Positions 23,981 to 35,654 are shown, counted from the stretch's first letter. The stretch is 64,000 bases of DNA from Okapia johnstoni (GCA_024291935.2 CM044306.1:21151001-21215000); one strand, 5' to 3'. Translations and numbers: made by a program. Notes: generated from the letters alone by a model not told the origin.

Positions 23981-24267
23981 GTTCTGACAATATGACAGAC
24001 TGAGTACCTTGGAGACCTTCTCCCTAAAAACAACTAAAAATCCTAAATAAAATATTTTTAAACTCTTAAATGCTTTGATGAAAAAATGAGGAATATGCGG
24101 AGCAAACTAAGTGAAGACAGGGGACATAAAAAGAAGTAAGAGGAACACTGAAGCAGGTTCTTGCTCAGAGGACACTTGCCTAACTGCATGAGCTTGAGCT
24201 TTTGTCAGTGTCTTGTGGGGAAAGAGAGCATCCCAGGAACTCTTCAGCAGGGATTTTAACAGGAGAT

Positions 24268-24462
24268 TCTCCCTGATAGCTCAGTTGGTAAAGAATCCAC
24301 CTGCAAGGCGGGAGACCCCGGTTCAATTCCTGGGTCAGGAAGATCCACTGGAGAAGGGATAGGCTACCCACTCCAGTATTCTGGCCTGGAGAATTCCATG
24401 GACTGTATAGTCCATGGCGTCGCAGAGAGTCGGACATGACTGAGCCACTTTCACTTTCACTC
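24268..24462 (+). mobile_element. Bov-tA SINE
   Basis: CTCCCTGATAGCTCAGTTGG head and GTCGGACATGACTGAGCCAC end. Confidence 0.92.
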
Positions 24463-24543
24463 CTTCATATAGATGGGATACCAAAGGACTACATCTTCAT
24501 GATTAAGGTGAACCAGAAATAAACCTGTCCCTTCCTCCCTTGA

Positions 24544-24764
24544 GGGGCTTCTCTGGAGGCTCAGATGGTAAAGAATCTGCCTGCAATGCAGGAGAGCCGG
24601 GTTTGATCCCTGGGTGGGGAAGAGCCCCTGGAGGAGGGTATGGCAAGTATTCTTCAGTATTCCACTTCACTATTCTTGCTTGGAGAATTCAATGGACAGA
24701 GAAGCCTGGTGGGCTATGGTCTATGGGGTTGCAAAGAGTCAGACACAACTGAAGCCATTTAGCA
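24544..24764 (+). mobile_element. Bov-tA SINE
   Basis: GGGCTTCTCTGGAGGCTCAG head; the body is slightly rearranged near 24650 where a TATTCTTCAGTATTC block is inserted. Confidence 0.9.
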
Positions 24765-24984
24765 CACACTTCCTCCCTTGGGTGTAGGGTTAATGAAGAT
24801 AGATTCCAGGCTCAGATGATAATTAATAGATTTTTCACATAGAAGGTTCAGTAGGACATTGAAAATCACATGGATAATTCTTGGTTGTGCAGAATGGTTC
24901 CTTGTATTGCCAAAATCTAGCATCCCTAACCCTGTTCATCAAACACCATAGCACAAACTTATTGTGATAAAAAAGTCATCACAG

Positions 24985-25110
24985 GGAATTCCCTGGAGAT
25001 TCAGTGGTTAGGACTGTGTGTTCTCACTGTTGAGGGCCACAGTTCTATCCCCAGTCAGGAAACTAAGATCCCACAAGTTGTGTGGTACAGCAAAACAAAC
25101 AAAAACAAAC
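24985..25110 (+). mobile_element. Short CHR-type SINE
   Basis: GGGAATTCCCTGGAGATTCA head and an AAACAAACAAAAACAAAC tail. Confidence 0.88.
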
Positions 25111-25202
25111 AAAAAATAGCCACCCAAGATTTCCAAAATGCCCCTACAGAGAACCACTGTTCCATGCTACACTGTCAAGTTGCCAGGGACCAGTTTGTGA
25201 AG

Positions 25203-25306
25203 GACTATATTGCCTGGAGAATCCCAGGGACAGCGGATCCTGGTGGGCTCCTTCTATGGGGTCGCACAGAGTTGGACACGACTGAACCGACTTAGCAGTA
25301 GCAGCA
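25203..25306 (+). mobile_element. Bov-A monomer
   Basis: TATATTGCCTGGAGAATCCC to CACGACTGAACCGACTTAGC, ending in an AGCAGTAGCAGCA run. Confidence 0.88.
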
Positions 25307-25435
25307 TATTATCTCTCATGAAAAGTTAGATTTTATCTCGAGGGCAAGAGGAAAACCATTACAAGGTTTGAGTTGAGAAGTGCCATGACCCACTTTGCCT
25401 TCTAGAAAGAGCCCTCTAACTAACTGCAGCATGTG

Positions 25436-25642
25436 CTGTGCTTAGTCGCTCAGTAGTGTCTGACTCTTTACGACCCCATGGACTGCAGCCCTCCAGGCTC
25501 CTCCGTTCATGGGATTCTCCAGGCAAGAATACTGGAGTGGGTTGCCACGCCCTCCTCCAGGGGATCTTCCCGACCCAAGGATCAAACCCAGGTCTTCCGC
25601 ATTGCGGGCGGATTCTTTACCATCTGAGCCACCAGGGAAGCC
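25436..25642 (-). mobile_element. Bov-tA SINE
   Basis: GTGCTTAGTCGCTCAGTAGT left end and CATCTGAGCCACCAGGGAAG right end. Confidence 0.93.
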
Positions 25643-25917
25643 CTGGAGAACTGTAGCATAGAGGGTGGATTAGAGGGGGCTGGGCTGAAAGCAAGAATGT
25701 TGTAGATGTCTCAGTGAGAGATGATGGATGCCTGCATTGAGTGGCAGGTGGACATAATTGGGCACACAGACCTTGAAGACAGGGCTGCTTGTCTGCAGAG
25801 CCCAAGGCCTCGAATCTTAGTTCTCCCCACTACTGAATAGGGTGAGGCTTTGGGCAAGTTACTCAACTTCTACCAGCCTCAGGCTTCCAATCTACAAAGT
25901 GAGATAAGACTAAATGA

Positions 25918-26130
25918 AGGGACTTCCCTGGTGGTTCAGTGCTTAAGAATCCGCCTTCCAATGCAGGGGACACAGGTTAGATCCCTCGTTAGGTAACATG
26001 CCATGGGGCAAGTAAGCTGATTCACCACAACTAGAGATCCTACGTGCTGCAAGTACTGAATCCTCGGGCTCTAGAGCCCACATTCCACAGCAAAAGAAGT
26101 TCCTGTGTGCTGCAGCAAAAACCAGGGGGG
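25918..26130 (+). mobile_element. CHR-type SINE, shortened
   Basis: GGGACTTCCCTGGTGGTTCA head and a degenerate CAGCAAAAACCAGGGGGGAA end. Confidence 0.88.
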
Positions 26131-26494
26131 AAAAAAGAGAGAGTGAGACTAAATGGAATGCTCCTGAACTGTGTCTGCACTTGGAAAGCACTCACTAATT
26201 GTAGCCATGATCACTATGAGGGTATCAGTGGTAGAGATAGTGAGATGTCATTCTAGAGATATTTATGAAGTGGAATGTGATGGTTGAAGAAGGAGAGAAG
26301 TCAAAGATGATTCCCAAGTTTCTGGCTTGAACTCTTTTGTGCAAGTAATGCCAACATTTAGCCAGAGAATCGAGGAGGAAGAAGAGGGGTGGGGGCAAGG
26401 AAAAAGATTGGGGAGACTAGGTGCGTGAGGGAGGGAAAAGAGGTTCTTTAGGCCATGGGATGTTTGTGTCTGGAATTTAGAAGAGCAATCCTAG

Positions 26495-27590
26495 CAATTT
26501 GGGACTCACAAACTGGGTTAGCTAGTCTCCAAGACAGCCCCTAATGACCCAGGACTCCACATGTTCACTGAATCAGGGATGGCCTGTGACTCCCTTTAAT
26601 ACAGAAGAAGGAATGCTGTACCAGGCCCATAATTAAGCTTAGGAAGACCTCGCAGCTTCCAATCTTGTGCGTCCACCCTAAACTCCCATGTGAGAAATCA
26701 GTTATTCTGTTGTAAAGACCACCCAGAGGGGGAGGTCTCGACATGGAGAGAGAGAGGACTAGCCGTCCTAGCATTCCAGCTCTTCCCACTGTATATGAGA
26801 TGCGTAAGCCAGCCATCTTGGACATTCCAGCTCCAGTCACCTCCTAACTGCAGCTGACTGAGACACCCCAAGGGGGACAGCAGAACTACCCAGCTGAGTC
26901 TCCATTAACTGGAGGGTCATAAGTTTAAAATGGCTTGAAGTCACGAAAGTTCTTGTTTTTTAAAAAACATTTATTTATTTATTTGGCTGTGCCAGGTTTT
27001 AGTCATGGCACTTAGGATCTTTGATTTTCACTGTGGCATGAGGGAGCCTTTTTTTTAATAAACTTTATTTATTTACTTGTTTTTGGCTGTGCTGAGTCTT
27101 TGCTGCTGCTTGGAGTTTTCCCTAGTTGCAGGGGGCAGAGGCTGTCTCTAGTTGTGGTGCTCCTACTTCTCACTGCGGTGGCTTCTCTTGTTGCAGAGCA
27201 CGAGCTCTAGGGCACATGGGCTTCAATAGTTGTGGCACATGTGTTCAGTAGTTGTGGCTCCCAGGCTCTAGAGCACAGGCTCAGTAGTGTGGTGCATGAG
27301 CTTAGTTGCTCTGTGGCTTAAGGGATCTTCCCAGACCAGGGACCGAACCCATATCCCCTGCATTGGCAGTCAAATTCTTTACTAGTGAGCCAGCAGGGGA
27401 GCCCAGCATGTGAAATCTTTAGCTGTAGCATGTGGGATCTCGTTCCTCAACCAGGGATTGAACCGAACCTCCTGCACTGGGAGCTCGGAATCTTAGCCGC
27501 TGGACCACCAGGGAAGTCTCATAAGCCACTAAGTTTGGAATAGTGTGTTATGCAGCAGTAGATGCTCAAACAGAAATAGACTGATGAAGT
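26495..27590 (+). mobile_element. MLT1-like MaLR LTR, interrupted by SINEs
   Basis: The flank before 26950 and the segment after 27520 (AAGCCACTAAGTTTGGAATA, GTTATGCAGCAGTAGATG) look like the body and end of an MLT1-type LTR. Two reversed SINEs fill 26955-27517. It is an old solitary LTR without coding sequence. Confidence 0.5.
26955..27517 (-). mobile_element. CHR-type SINE interrupted by another CHR-type SINE
   Basis: The outer element reads TTTATTTATTTATTTGGCTG at the left and CCGCTGGACCACCAGGGAAG at the right. The inner one (about 27049-27402) starts TTTTTTTTAATAAACTTTAT and ends GTGAGCCAGCAGGGGAGCCC. The outer sequence stops at GGGAGCC and resumes at CAGCATGTGAAATC. Confidence 0.82.
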
Positions 27591-27935
27591 CTAAGCCCAG
27601 ATGTATGGGAGGAAGAGAATAGGGCTTAGGACAGAACCAAGGAACTCCTCATGCAAGGACCCAGCGGAGGGAGAAAGCCAACAAGAGAGGCTGAGAAGGA
27701 GAGGACAGAGGGAAATCCTGAGAGTGTAAGTGGCCAGAAGTAGCAATGAGTGTTCAGGAAGGAAGAACCATCGGACACACCGAACGCCAGGAGAGGATGG
27801 TAAAATAAACATCTCTTGGATTTGGTAAAATGGGAGTCAGTGACCTTGACAAGAAAAGTTTCAGTAAGTAATGAGGGCAGAAGTCAGATGCACTGGGTAG
27901 AAGAATGACACATTTTGAAGAAGAAAAGGACATTG

Positions 27936-28142
27936 TTGTTTAGTCACTGAGTCATATCTAACCCCATGGGCTACATAGTCCACCAGGTTCCTCTGCCCAT
28001 GGAATTTTCCAGGTAAGAATACTGGAGTGGGTTGCCATCTCCTACTCCAGGGGATCTTCCCCACCCAGGGATCAAACCCGCATCTCTTGCGTTTCCTGCA
28101 CTGGCAGGCAGATTCTTTATCACTGTGCCACCTGGGAAGCCC
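27936..28142 (-). mobile_element. Bov-tA SINE
   Basis: TTGTTTAGTCACTGAGTCAT left end and CACTGTGCCACCTGGGAAGC right end. Confidence 0.92.
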
Positions 28143-28353
28143 AGGACGCATACAGCAACACAACCAAATAAATGAGAATTTGCACACTTATTGATCTGGA
28201 AGAATCTCCCAAGCTTAACACTGAGGGGAGAAAGTTGCTGAACATTATATCTGGTAGGACAGGATTTAAATCAAGTTTCAAAATATGTGAATATAAAAAC
28301 TCTTAAACTCACTAATAAAAAGACAAATAACCCAACTTTTAAATGGGCAAAGG

Positions 28354-28475
28354 AGGGACTTCCCTGGCAATCCAGTAGGTTAAGACTTCACCTTCCAATG
28401 CAAGGGGGTGCAATTTCTATCCCTGGGCAGGGAGCTAAGATCCCACATGATTGGCAGCCAAAAAATCAAAATATA
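28354..28475 (+). mobile_element. Short CHR-type SINE
   Basis: GGGACTTCCCTGGCAATCCA head, GGGAGCTAAGATCCCACATG and an A-rich tail. Confidence 0.88.
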
Positions 28476-28599
28476 AAGCAGAAGCAATATTGTAACAATT
28501 TCAATAAAGACTTTAAAAATCGTCTACGTCAAAAAAAAAATCTTAAAAAAAATGGGCAAAGGACCTGGTAGTGGGTTGATGAATAACATTCCTCCACAA

Positions 28600-29010
28600 T
28601 CCGCAATTACCCAGAATTTGACCCTTTTTGGAAATAAAGTCTTTGCAGATGGAATTAGTTGATGCCATGCTAGGTTAAGATGAAGTCATCCCAGGCACAT
28701 CCCTAGTGGTCCAGTGGATAAGACTCCAAGTTCCCAGTGCAGGGAGCCCAGGTTCAATTCCTGGTCGGGGAACTAAGATCTGACATACTGCAACTAAGCC
28801 CATGTGCCACAACTAAGATGAAGTCCAAATAAATAATTAAAAGAAATTTTTTTAATTGAAGTCATCCTGGATTAGGGTGGGCCATAAAACTAATGACTGG
28901 TGTCCTTATAAGAAAAGAATGTTCAGAGACACCCACAGGAAGAATACCACATGAAGATGGAAACAGAGATTGGGGTGATGTGTCTACAAATCAAGCAAAT
29001 AAGGTTCCCA
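28600..29010 (+). mobile_element. Old interspersed repeat (family unassigned), split by a SINE
   Basis: GGAAATAAAGTCTTTGCAGA, then after the SINE GGATTAGGGTGGGCCATAAA and CTGGTGTCCTTATAAGAAAA. This is a widespread mammalian repeat pattern, possibly LTR-related; I cannot name the family securely. Confidence 0.6.
28692..28857 (+). mobile_element. CHR-type SINE with target-site duplication
   Basis: GGCACATCCCTAGTGGTCCA head and AAATAAATAATTAAAAG tail. GAAGTCATCC flanks it at 28682-28691 and 28858-28867. Confidence 0.93.
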
Positions 29011-29024
29011 TAACACGAAGCCAT

Positions 29025-29465
29025 TGTTACCTCTTGAAAGTATACATTTGAGTGGGGTTTAGCGTAATCATAATGTTGTACAACCATCACTAACATCTAA
29101 TTTCAGAACATTTTCATCACCCCAAAAGGAATTCTATATGTTAGCAGTCTCTCCCACTTCCACCCTCTTCCCAGCCCCTGGCAACCACTAATCCACTCTC
29201 TGTCTCTATGAAACTGCCTATGCTGGAAATTTCATATCAATGGAACCACACAGTATGTGACCTTTTGTGTCTGGCTTCTTTCACTTAGCATGTTTTCAAG
29301 GTGTACCCATGTTGCAGCATGTGTTAGCATGTCATTCCTTTTTTATGACCAAGTAGCATTTTATTTTATGAATATAACACATTTTAGTTTACCCATTCAT
29401 CAGCTGATGGAATTGAGTTGTTTCTACTTTTGACTATTGTTAATAATGCTGCTATGAACATTCTT
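29025..29465 (-). mobile_element. L1 LINE 3' region
   Basis: On plus: AGCCCCTGGCAACCACTAAT, GGCTTCTTTCACTTAGCATG and GTTAATAATGCTGCTATGAA, the reverse of L1 3' sequence. Confidence 0.85.
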
Positions 29466-29469
29466 ATAT

Positions 29470-29640
29470 AAAGAGTTTCTTTTGAGGGTGATGAAAATGT
29501 TTTAACTATACTCCTATATAAAATTTTAAAAAATTATAAAATAAAATGTTCTAAAATTGATTGTGGTGATGGTTGCACAACTACATACTTTAAATAGTGG
29601 CTGTGAATTACATCTCAATAAAACTGCTACTTCCCCCTAA
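29470..29640 (+). mobile_element. L1 LINE 3' end fragment
   Basis: GGGTGATGAAAATGTTTTAA, ATTGTGGTGATGGTTGCACA and AATTACATCTCAATAAAACT, an L1 3' terminus. Confidence 0.75.
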
Positions 29641-30229
29641 ATGCAAAACACTATGCTGTTTTGAGATGTATACATACGTAATAAAAGTTTACAGAAATGC
29701 ATGAAAATGATACCACGCTCAGGAAAGGAGTGGCCTCTGGGGAGAAAGGAAAAGGATGTGATTGGGGTAGGGTACCAAGGATCTCAGGTATAGAGTAAGA
29801 TTTCATTTCTTAGACTGAGTGGTGGAGACCGATGTTCATTATATTTGTCTTTGAACTTTTTGTATGATTGAAATGTTACACAACACATTTAAAAATAACT
29901 TTTGAACAAGAGTGAGTGGTTGGGATACACAGGATATTTGCCAGATGCAAAAATCACTGCATACTAACTGCAAAGCAGGGGCAGGGGGGGAAGGGTATCT
30001 TTTTAATGGAGAAATCGGGCAGTGCCTCTTTAACCACAGAGTCAACCTCAACCACCACTAACAGGGGCCAATTGGACACTATTTGCCTCCTGGTGTAATG
30101 CTATTAACAACATCACCTATAAAGTATTCTTCCCTAGAATATTTAAGCTCCTGAAAACCACTAGAACTATACGGTCCAGTCTAGGAGCCGATGGTCACTG
30201 GTAGCTGTTGATCAATTAAAATGTGATTA

Positions 30230-30515
30230 GTCTGCACAGATGTAGAGAACAGGCTTGTGGTTGCCAGGGGAGGTTAGGGTTGGGGAGGGATGGACTGGGA
30301 GTTTGGGGTTAGTAGACTATTGTACTGAGAATGGATAAGCAATAAAGTCCTACTATATAGCACAGGGAACTATATTCACTATTCTGGGATAAACCATAAT
30401 GGAAAAGAATATTTTAAAAATGTATATATATTTATAACTGAGTCACTTTGCTGTACAGCAGAAATTGACACAACACTGTAAATCAACTATACTTCAATTA
30501 AAAAATAAATTTTAA
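30230..30515 (+). mobile_element. L1 3' end, artiodactyl type
   Basis: CTTGTGGTTGCCAGGGGAGG, ACTATATAGCACAGGGAAC and TAAATCAACTATACTTCAAT, ending in an A-rich tail. Confidence 0.88.
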
Positions 30516-31019
30516 AGTGATTAGTCTGAATCCACATATGCTGCAAGTAAAACTGCACACCAAGTTTCAAAGACTTAATACCAAAAGAAAGAAAGTAAAA
30601 TGTCTCATTAATATGTTTATATTGATTACAAGTTGAAATGACATTATTTTGGATACAGTGAGTTAAATAAAATATTACAATTAACTTATCTGTTTCTTCT
30701 CAGTTCTTTAATGTGAGTACTAGAAAAATTTTAATTACCAACATGGCTCACATTATATTTGTATTGGACACTCCTCTCTAGACAGAACCAGTAGCTTAGA
30801 CTCCACAGAGGGGATGAAGGTACAAGTAAACAAGAGCGTGGGGGAAACAATCAGACAATTCACGTATTTACAAGATATCTGTCTAGACTGAAAAGTCAAT
30901 GACATGTAGAAAAGAAGCTATTCTAGATTAAGAAGCTATTCTAGATTAAGAGACTAATGAGATCTAACAGCCAAATGCAATGCACGCACCTTGATTACAT
31001 CAGGATTTTTTCCCTAAGT

Positions 31020-31355
31020 TTTTTTAAAGATTTCTTTTTATAAATTTTTATTTATTTATTTATTTATTTTTGGCTGTGCTGGGTCTTTGCTGCTGCCTGC
31101 AGGCTTTCACTAGTTGTGGCCAGCGGGGCTCCTCTTCATTGCCGTGCACGGGCTTCTCATTGCAGTAGCTTCTCTTGTTGGGAAGCACAGACTCTAGGCA
31201 CACAGGTTCAGCAGTTTTGGCACAAGGACTCAGTAGTTGCAGCTTGCAGGCTTAGGTGCCTTGCAGCAAGTGGAATCTTCCCAGACCAGTGATCAAACCC
31301 ATGTCACCTGCATTGGCGGGTGGACTCAAGCACTGGACCACCAGGAAAGTCCCTT
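31020..31355 (-). mobile_element. CHR-type SINE
   Basis: TTTATTTATTTATTTATTTT at the left and CACTGGACCACCAGGAAAGT at the right. Confidence 0.9.
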
Positions 31356-31567
31356 AAAGATATTTTTGAAACAACCTGGGAAAAATAAATATAGACTGAA
31401 TATTAGCTGATATCATGGAACTACTGTTGATTTTCTTAGGTGAGATAATGGTGTGGTGGACATGTAAGGCAATGTCCTTATTCTTAGAAGATTCTTACTA
31501 AGGCTTTTAGGAATGAAGTGATATTAACATTTGCAACTTACTTTCAAGTAGCTTGGCAAAAGAAAAA

Positions 31568-31592
31568 GTGTGTGTGTGTGTGTGTGTGTGTG
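31568..31592 (+). repeat. (GT)12 microsatellite
   Basis: GT run followed by GCACGCATGCAT. Confidence 0.9.
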
Positions 31593-31758
31593 CACGCATG
31601 CATAAAGAGAGAACAAAAGCAAATTTAACAAAATGTTAATTATAGAGTCTAGAATGTTCTAAGTATTCATTGCACTAATCTCTCAACTTTTCTGAGTCTG
31701 AAATCTTTCATGATGAAAAGTTGGAGAAACAAGACAAAATAAAATAGGAATGAATGGG

Positions 31759-32365
31759 GAGACTTGCCTGGTGGTTCACTGGTTAAGAATCCTCCCTGCA
31801 GGCTTCCTGGTGGCTCAGTGGTAAAGAATCTGCCTGCCAATGCAGGAGACACGGGTTTGATCCCTGGTCCAGGAAGATCCCACATGCCTCGGAGCAACTA
31901 AGCCCATGCGCCACAACTGTTGACCCTGTGCTCTAGAGCCTGGGAATTGCAACTATTGAGCCCGCATGCCACAGCTACTGAAGCCCATGCTCCACAACAA
32001 GAGAAGCCACTGAAATGAGAAGCCTTCACACTGCAACTAGAGAAAAAGCCTGCACAGTAATGAAGACCTATCACGGCCAAAAATAAAAATAAATAAAATA
32101 AAAATTATTTTAAAAAAGAATCCTCTTGCAATGCAAGGGACTCAGGTTCTATCTCTTGTTGGGGAACTAAGATCCCACATGCTGCAAGGCAACTAAGGTT
32201 GCACGCCACAACTACTGAACCCATGAGCCACAACTAGAGAGACTTCCTGTCGCAATGAAAGATCCCCCATGATCCAAAGAAGATCTCAAGTACCACAAAT
32301 AAGACCCAATGTAGCCAAATAAGTTAAATAAGTAAATAAGTTTTTCTTTAAAAAAAAAAAAAAAA
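31759..32365 (+). mobile_element. CHR-type SINE interrupted by a second CHR-type SINE
   Basis: The outer element is flanked by AGGAATGAATGGG at 31746-31758 and 32366-32378. Its head stops at AATCCTCCCTGCA and resumes at about 32116 as AAGAATCCTCTTGCAATG. It ends in a poly(A) run. Confidence 0.92.
31801..32115 (+). mobile_element. Inner CHR-type SINE
   Basis: GGCTTCCTGGTGGCTCAGTG head to a CCAAAAATAAAAATAAATA tail. The flanks AAGAATCCTCCCTGCA (31785-31800) and AAGAATCCTCTTGCA (32116-32130) are an imperfect target duplication. Confidence 0.9.
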
Positions 32366-32505
32366 AGGAATGAATGGGACACAAGGAGGCAGAGACAATC
32401 TCTTCAGGAAGTTTGGCCTGGAACAAGAAACAAGAAGTGAAGCAGGAAAGTAGCTAGAATGGACATGTCAGCTCAAGGAAAGTGTTTATAAAAATGGAGA
32501 GTTGA

Positions 32506-33925
32506 GGGACCTCCCTAGTGGTCCAGCAGTTAAGACTCCATTCTTCCAATGTAGGTGGCGGGGGTTCAGTCCCTGGTTATTGTTGTTGTTCAGTTGCTCA
32601 GTCGTGTCTGACTCTTTGAGACCCCATGGACTGCAGCACACCAGGCTTCCCTGTCCTCCACCATCTCCTGGAGCTTGCTCAAACTCATGTCCATCGAATC
32701 AGCAATGCCATCCAACCATCTCACCCACGGTTTCTCCCTTCTCCTGCATTCAATCTGTCCCAGCATCAGGGTCTTTTCTAATGAGTCGGCTCTTCATGTC
32801 AGGTGGCCAAAGTATTGGAGCTTCATCTTCAGCATCAGTCCTTCCAATGAATATTCAGGACTGATTTTCTTTAGGATTGACTGATTGTTCTCCTTGCAAT
32901 ACAAGACTCTCAAGAGTCTTCTCCAACACCACAGTTCAAAAGCATCAATTCTTCGGCACTCAGCCTTTTTTATGGTCCAACACTCACATCCATACATGAC
33001 TACTGGAAAAACCATAGCTTTGACTATGTGGACCTTTGCTGACAAAATGACATTTATGCTTTTTAATATGCTGTCTAGGTTTGTCATAGCTTTTCTTCCA
33101 AGGAGCCAGGGTCTTTTAATTTCATGGCTGCAGTCACCATCTGCAGTGATCTTGGCACCCAAGAAAATGAAGTCTGTCACTGTTTCCAATGTTTCCCCTT
33201 CTATTTGCATCGAAGTGATGAAACTGGATGTCATGATCTTAGTTTTCTGAATGTTTAGTTTTTTTTTTTGAATGTTTAGTTTTAAGTCAGCTTTTTCACT
33301 CTCCCCTGTCACTTTCATCAAGAGGTTCTTTAGTTCTTCTTCACTTTCTGCCATAAGGGTGGTGTCATCTGCATATCTGAGGATATTGATATTTCTCCTG
33401 GCAATCTTGATTCCAGCTTGTGCTTCATCCAGCCCAGAATTTCACATGATGTACTCTGTATATAAGTTAAATAAACAGGATGACCATATACAGCCTTGAC
33501 ATACTCCTTTCCCAGTTTTGAACCAGTCTGTTGTTCCATGTCTGGTTCTAACTGATGCTTCTGGACCTGCATACAGATTTCTCAGGAGGCAGGTAAGGTG
33601 GCCTGGTATTCCCATCTCTTTAAGAATTTTTCACAGTTTGTTATGATCCACACAGTCAAAGGCTTTAGTGTAGTCAATGAAACAGAAGTAGATGTTTTTC
33701 TTGAATTCTCGTTTTTTCTGTGATCCAGTGGATGTTGGCAATTTGATCTCTGGTTCCTGTGCCTTTTCTAAATCCAGCATGAACATCTGGAAGTTCTTGG
33801 TTCACATACTGCTGAAGCCTGGCTTGGAGAATTTTGAGCATTACTTTCCTAGCATGTGAAATGAGTGCCTGGTAGGGGAACTAAGATCTCACGTGCCACA
33901 CGGGGCAGCCAAATTTAAAAAAGGG
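32506..33925 (+). mobile_element. CHR-type SINE interrupted by a BovB LINE
   Basis: The head GGACCTCCCTAGTGGTCCAG reads to TCAGTCCCTGGT at 32577. It resumes at 33868 as CCTGGTAGGGGAACTAAGAT and ends in an AAATTTAAAAAA tail. Confidence 0.88.
32578..33867 (-). mobile_element. BovB (RTE) LINE, 5'-truncated, 1.3 kb
   Basis: On minus it carries the back half of the reverse transcriptase. The catalytic box YADDTTLMAESEEEL is readable at about 33345-33385. The frame then stays open through CECWTIKKAECRRIDAFELW and IKKISPEYSLEGL-like sequence to about 32794. Upstream the frame is broken, so it is inactive. CCTGGT flanks it (32572-32577 and 33868-33873). A GAATGTTTAGTTT unit is duplicated near 33250-33283. 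Confidence 0.93.
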
Positions 33926-34489
33926 TGGGAGGGTGGCAAGAATTGAGAAGGTTTAAATGTGTAATGGGAAAGACCCAGTAGAAAGGCAGAGAATGAAAGA
34001 TTTGGAATATTCTAGCTAAATTTCTCATGCCTGGGAAGAGACCCTGTGATAGATTCAACTCTGCGGGTCCCAGGCCTCTTCCATGGTGAGACGCAGTCTT
34101 GGTGGTGACACCCAGTGGATTCAAAAGGCACTGCTTAAATTCTTCACTTCAAACCCCAGATTCAGAGAGCATCTTTTTATTAATACATTGGTCTGACTGC
34201 TTCAAATTATTTCCACCTTTTTGTTCATTGCTAAGCCAACCTCTGGAGGTGCAGTATTACTAAGTAAGTTCATCCTCTCCCACACAGCCCACAGAGCCCC
34301 AGTGCCTCACCCCGACTTCCCACATCCACACCTAGGCCATCCAACTCTGTGCCTGCTTCAAGTCCTGGATCATCTCTTTTAACAAGTTTTATTGTCACCC
34401 ACCCTTAATCCGCAGACCATAAGTGAATCTCTTTGACTTATTTCCTAGAGCACTTATCATCTTGTGTCTTGTCCTCCTCTTACGAATCC

Positions 34490-34640
34490 TATTTCAAATA
34501 ACCTAATTTATTCATTCGGCAAATATGTATCGAGTATCTTCTCGATGCCAAGTACTGCTCTTGGTACTGAACAATGAACATGACAGACTCCCAGAGCTAA
34601 CATTCTGGGGGTAGGAAAAATCAAATACATGAAGAAGTAT
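34490..34640 (+). mobile_element. L2/MIR-related remnant
   Basis: TTTATTCATTCGGCAAATAT, GTATCGAGTATCTTCTCGAT and CAGAGCTAACATTCTGGGG. Confidence 0.55.
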
Positions 34641-34989
34641 AGATGATGTCAGGTAGCATTGAAAGCCTTGAAGAATATACAGGAGAATTAGGGGAGACAA
34701 AGTCGAGAGGTCAGAGAACTCAGGGAAGAGCAAAGGTAAAACCCCTGAGTCAAGAATGTGTTTCAGGAATAGCAAGGCAGTCAGTGTGGCTGGAGAGGGT
34801 GAGGGAGAGAAGAGAGAGAAGGTGAGGTCAGAGAGGGGGGATTTTTGTTTTTAATCTGTATTATCAAAAACAGAGGAGTGTTACAATCAGAATTGCTTTC
34901 ATTGAAATATAACATTACAGTAAAATGTATTAATATAAATCTCAATGAACACACACTCACACTGTAACCCAATCAGGTCAAGATACAGA

Positions 34990-35650
34990 ATATTGTGTTT
35001 ATGGCAGCACTATTTACAAAAGCCAAGACATGGAAGCAACCTAAAGGTCCAACAGATGAGTGGATAAAGGAGAGGTGTACATATAATATACACAATGGAA
35101 TATTACTCAGTCATAGAAAAGAACGAAAAAAACCGCTATCTGTAGCAACATGGATGGACCTGAGATGATAGTAAAGTAAGCCAGACAGAGAAAGACAAAC
35201 ATCACATGATATCACTTATATATGGAATCTAAAACAAATGATACAAATGAACTTATTTATGGAACAGAAATGGGCTCACAGACATAGAAACCTTCTTATG
35301 GTTACCAATGGGGAAGGGGGGGAAGCAAAATTTAAGAGTTTGGGATTAACAGACACATACTACTATATATAAAACAGGTAAACAAGTGTATACTGTATAG
35401 GACAAGGAACTATATTCAGTATCTTTCTATTTTTTTAATTTCAATTTTTTGGCTGCATCGTGCCACATAGGAGATCTTGGTTTCCTGTCCAGGATGGAAC
35501 TTATGCCTCCTGCAATGGGAGGGTGGAGTCCTAACAACTGGACCACCAGGGGAGGCCCCTATATATACATTTATATGTATAGAACTGAATCATTGTTTCG
35601 CACCTGAAACACATCATAAATGAACTGTATTTCAATTTAAAAAAAAGATG
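34990..35650 (+). mobile_element. L1 LINE 3' region, split by a SINE
   Basis: GTTTATGGCAGCACTATTTA, CATGGAAGCAACCTAAAGG and ATATTACTCAGTCATAGAAA lead to the 3' end ATGAACTGTATTTCAATTTA with a poly(A). It is interrupted at about 35420-35562. Confidence 0.88.
35420..35562 (-). mobile_element. Short CHR-type SINE inside L1
   Basis: TTTTTTGGCTGCATCGTGCC at the left and AACAACTGGACCACCAGGGG at the right. Confidence 0.87.
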
Positions 35651-35654
35651 TAGA

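Noticed and set aside
24268..24462. Possible tRNA genes, because A- and B-box-like sequences recur in the SINE heads
   Set aside because: All are in tRNA-Glu-derived SINE heads followed by SINE bodies; none folds into a complete cloverleaf with a CCA-proximal stem by eye.
26495..27590. A possible endogenous retrovirus
   Set aside because: Only an MLT1-like LTR outline is seen, with SINEs inside; no gag, pol or env reading was found.
32794..33354. 186-codon minus-strand open frame
   Set aside because: It is the decayed polymerase end of a truncated BovB LINE, not a host gene. Reported as a mobile element.
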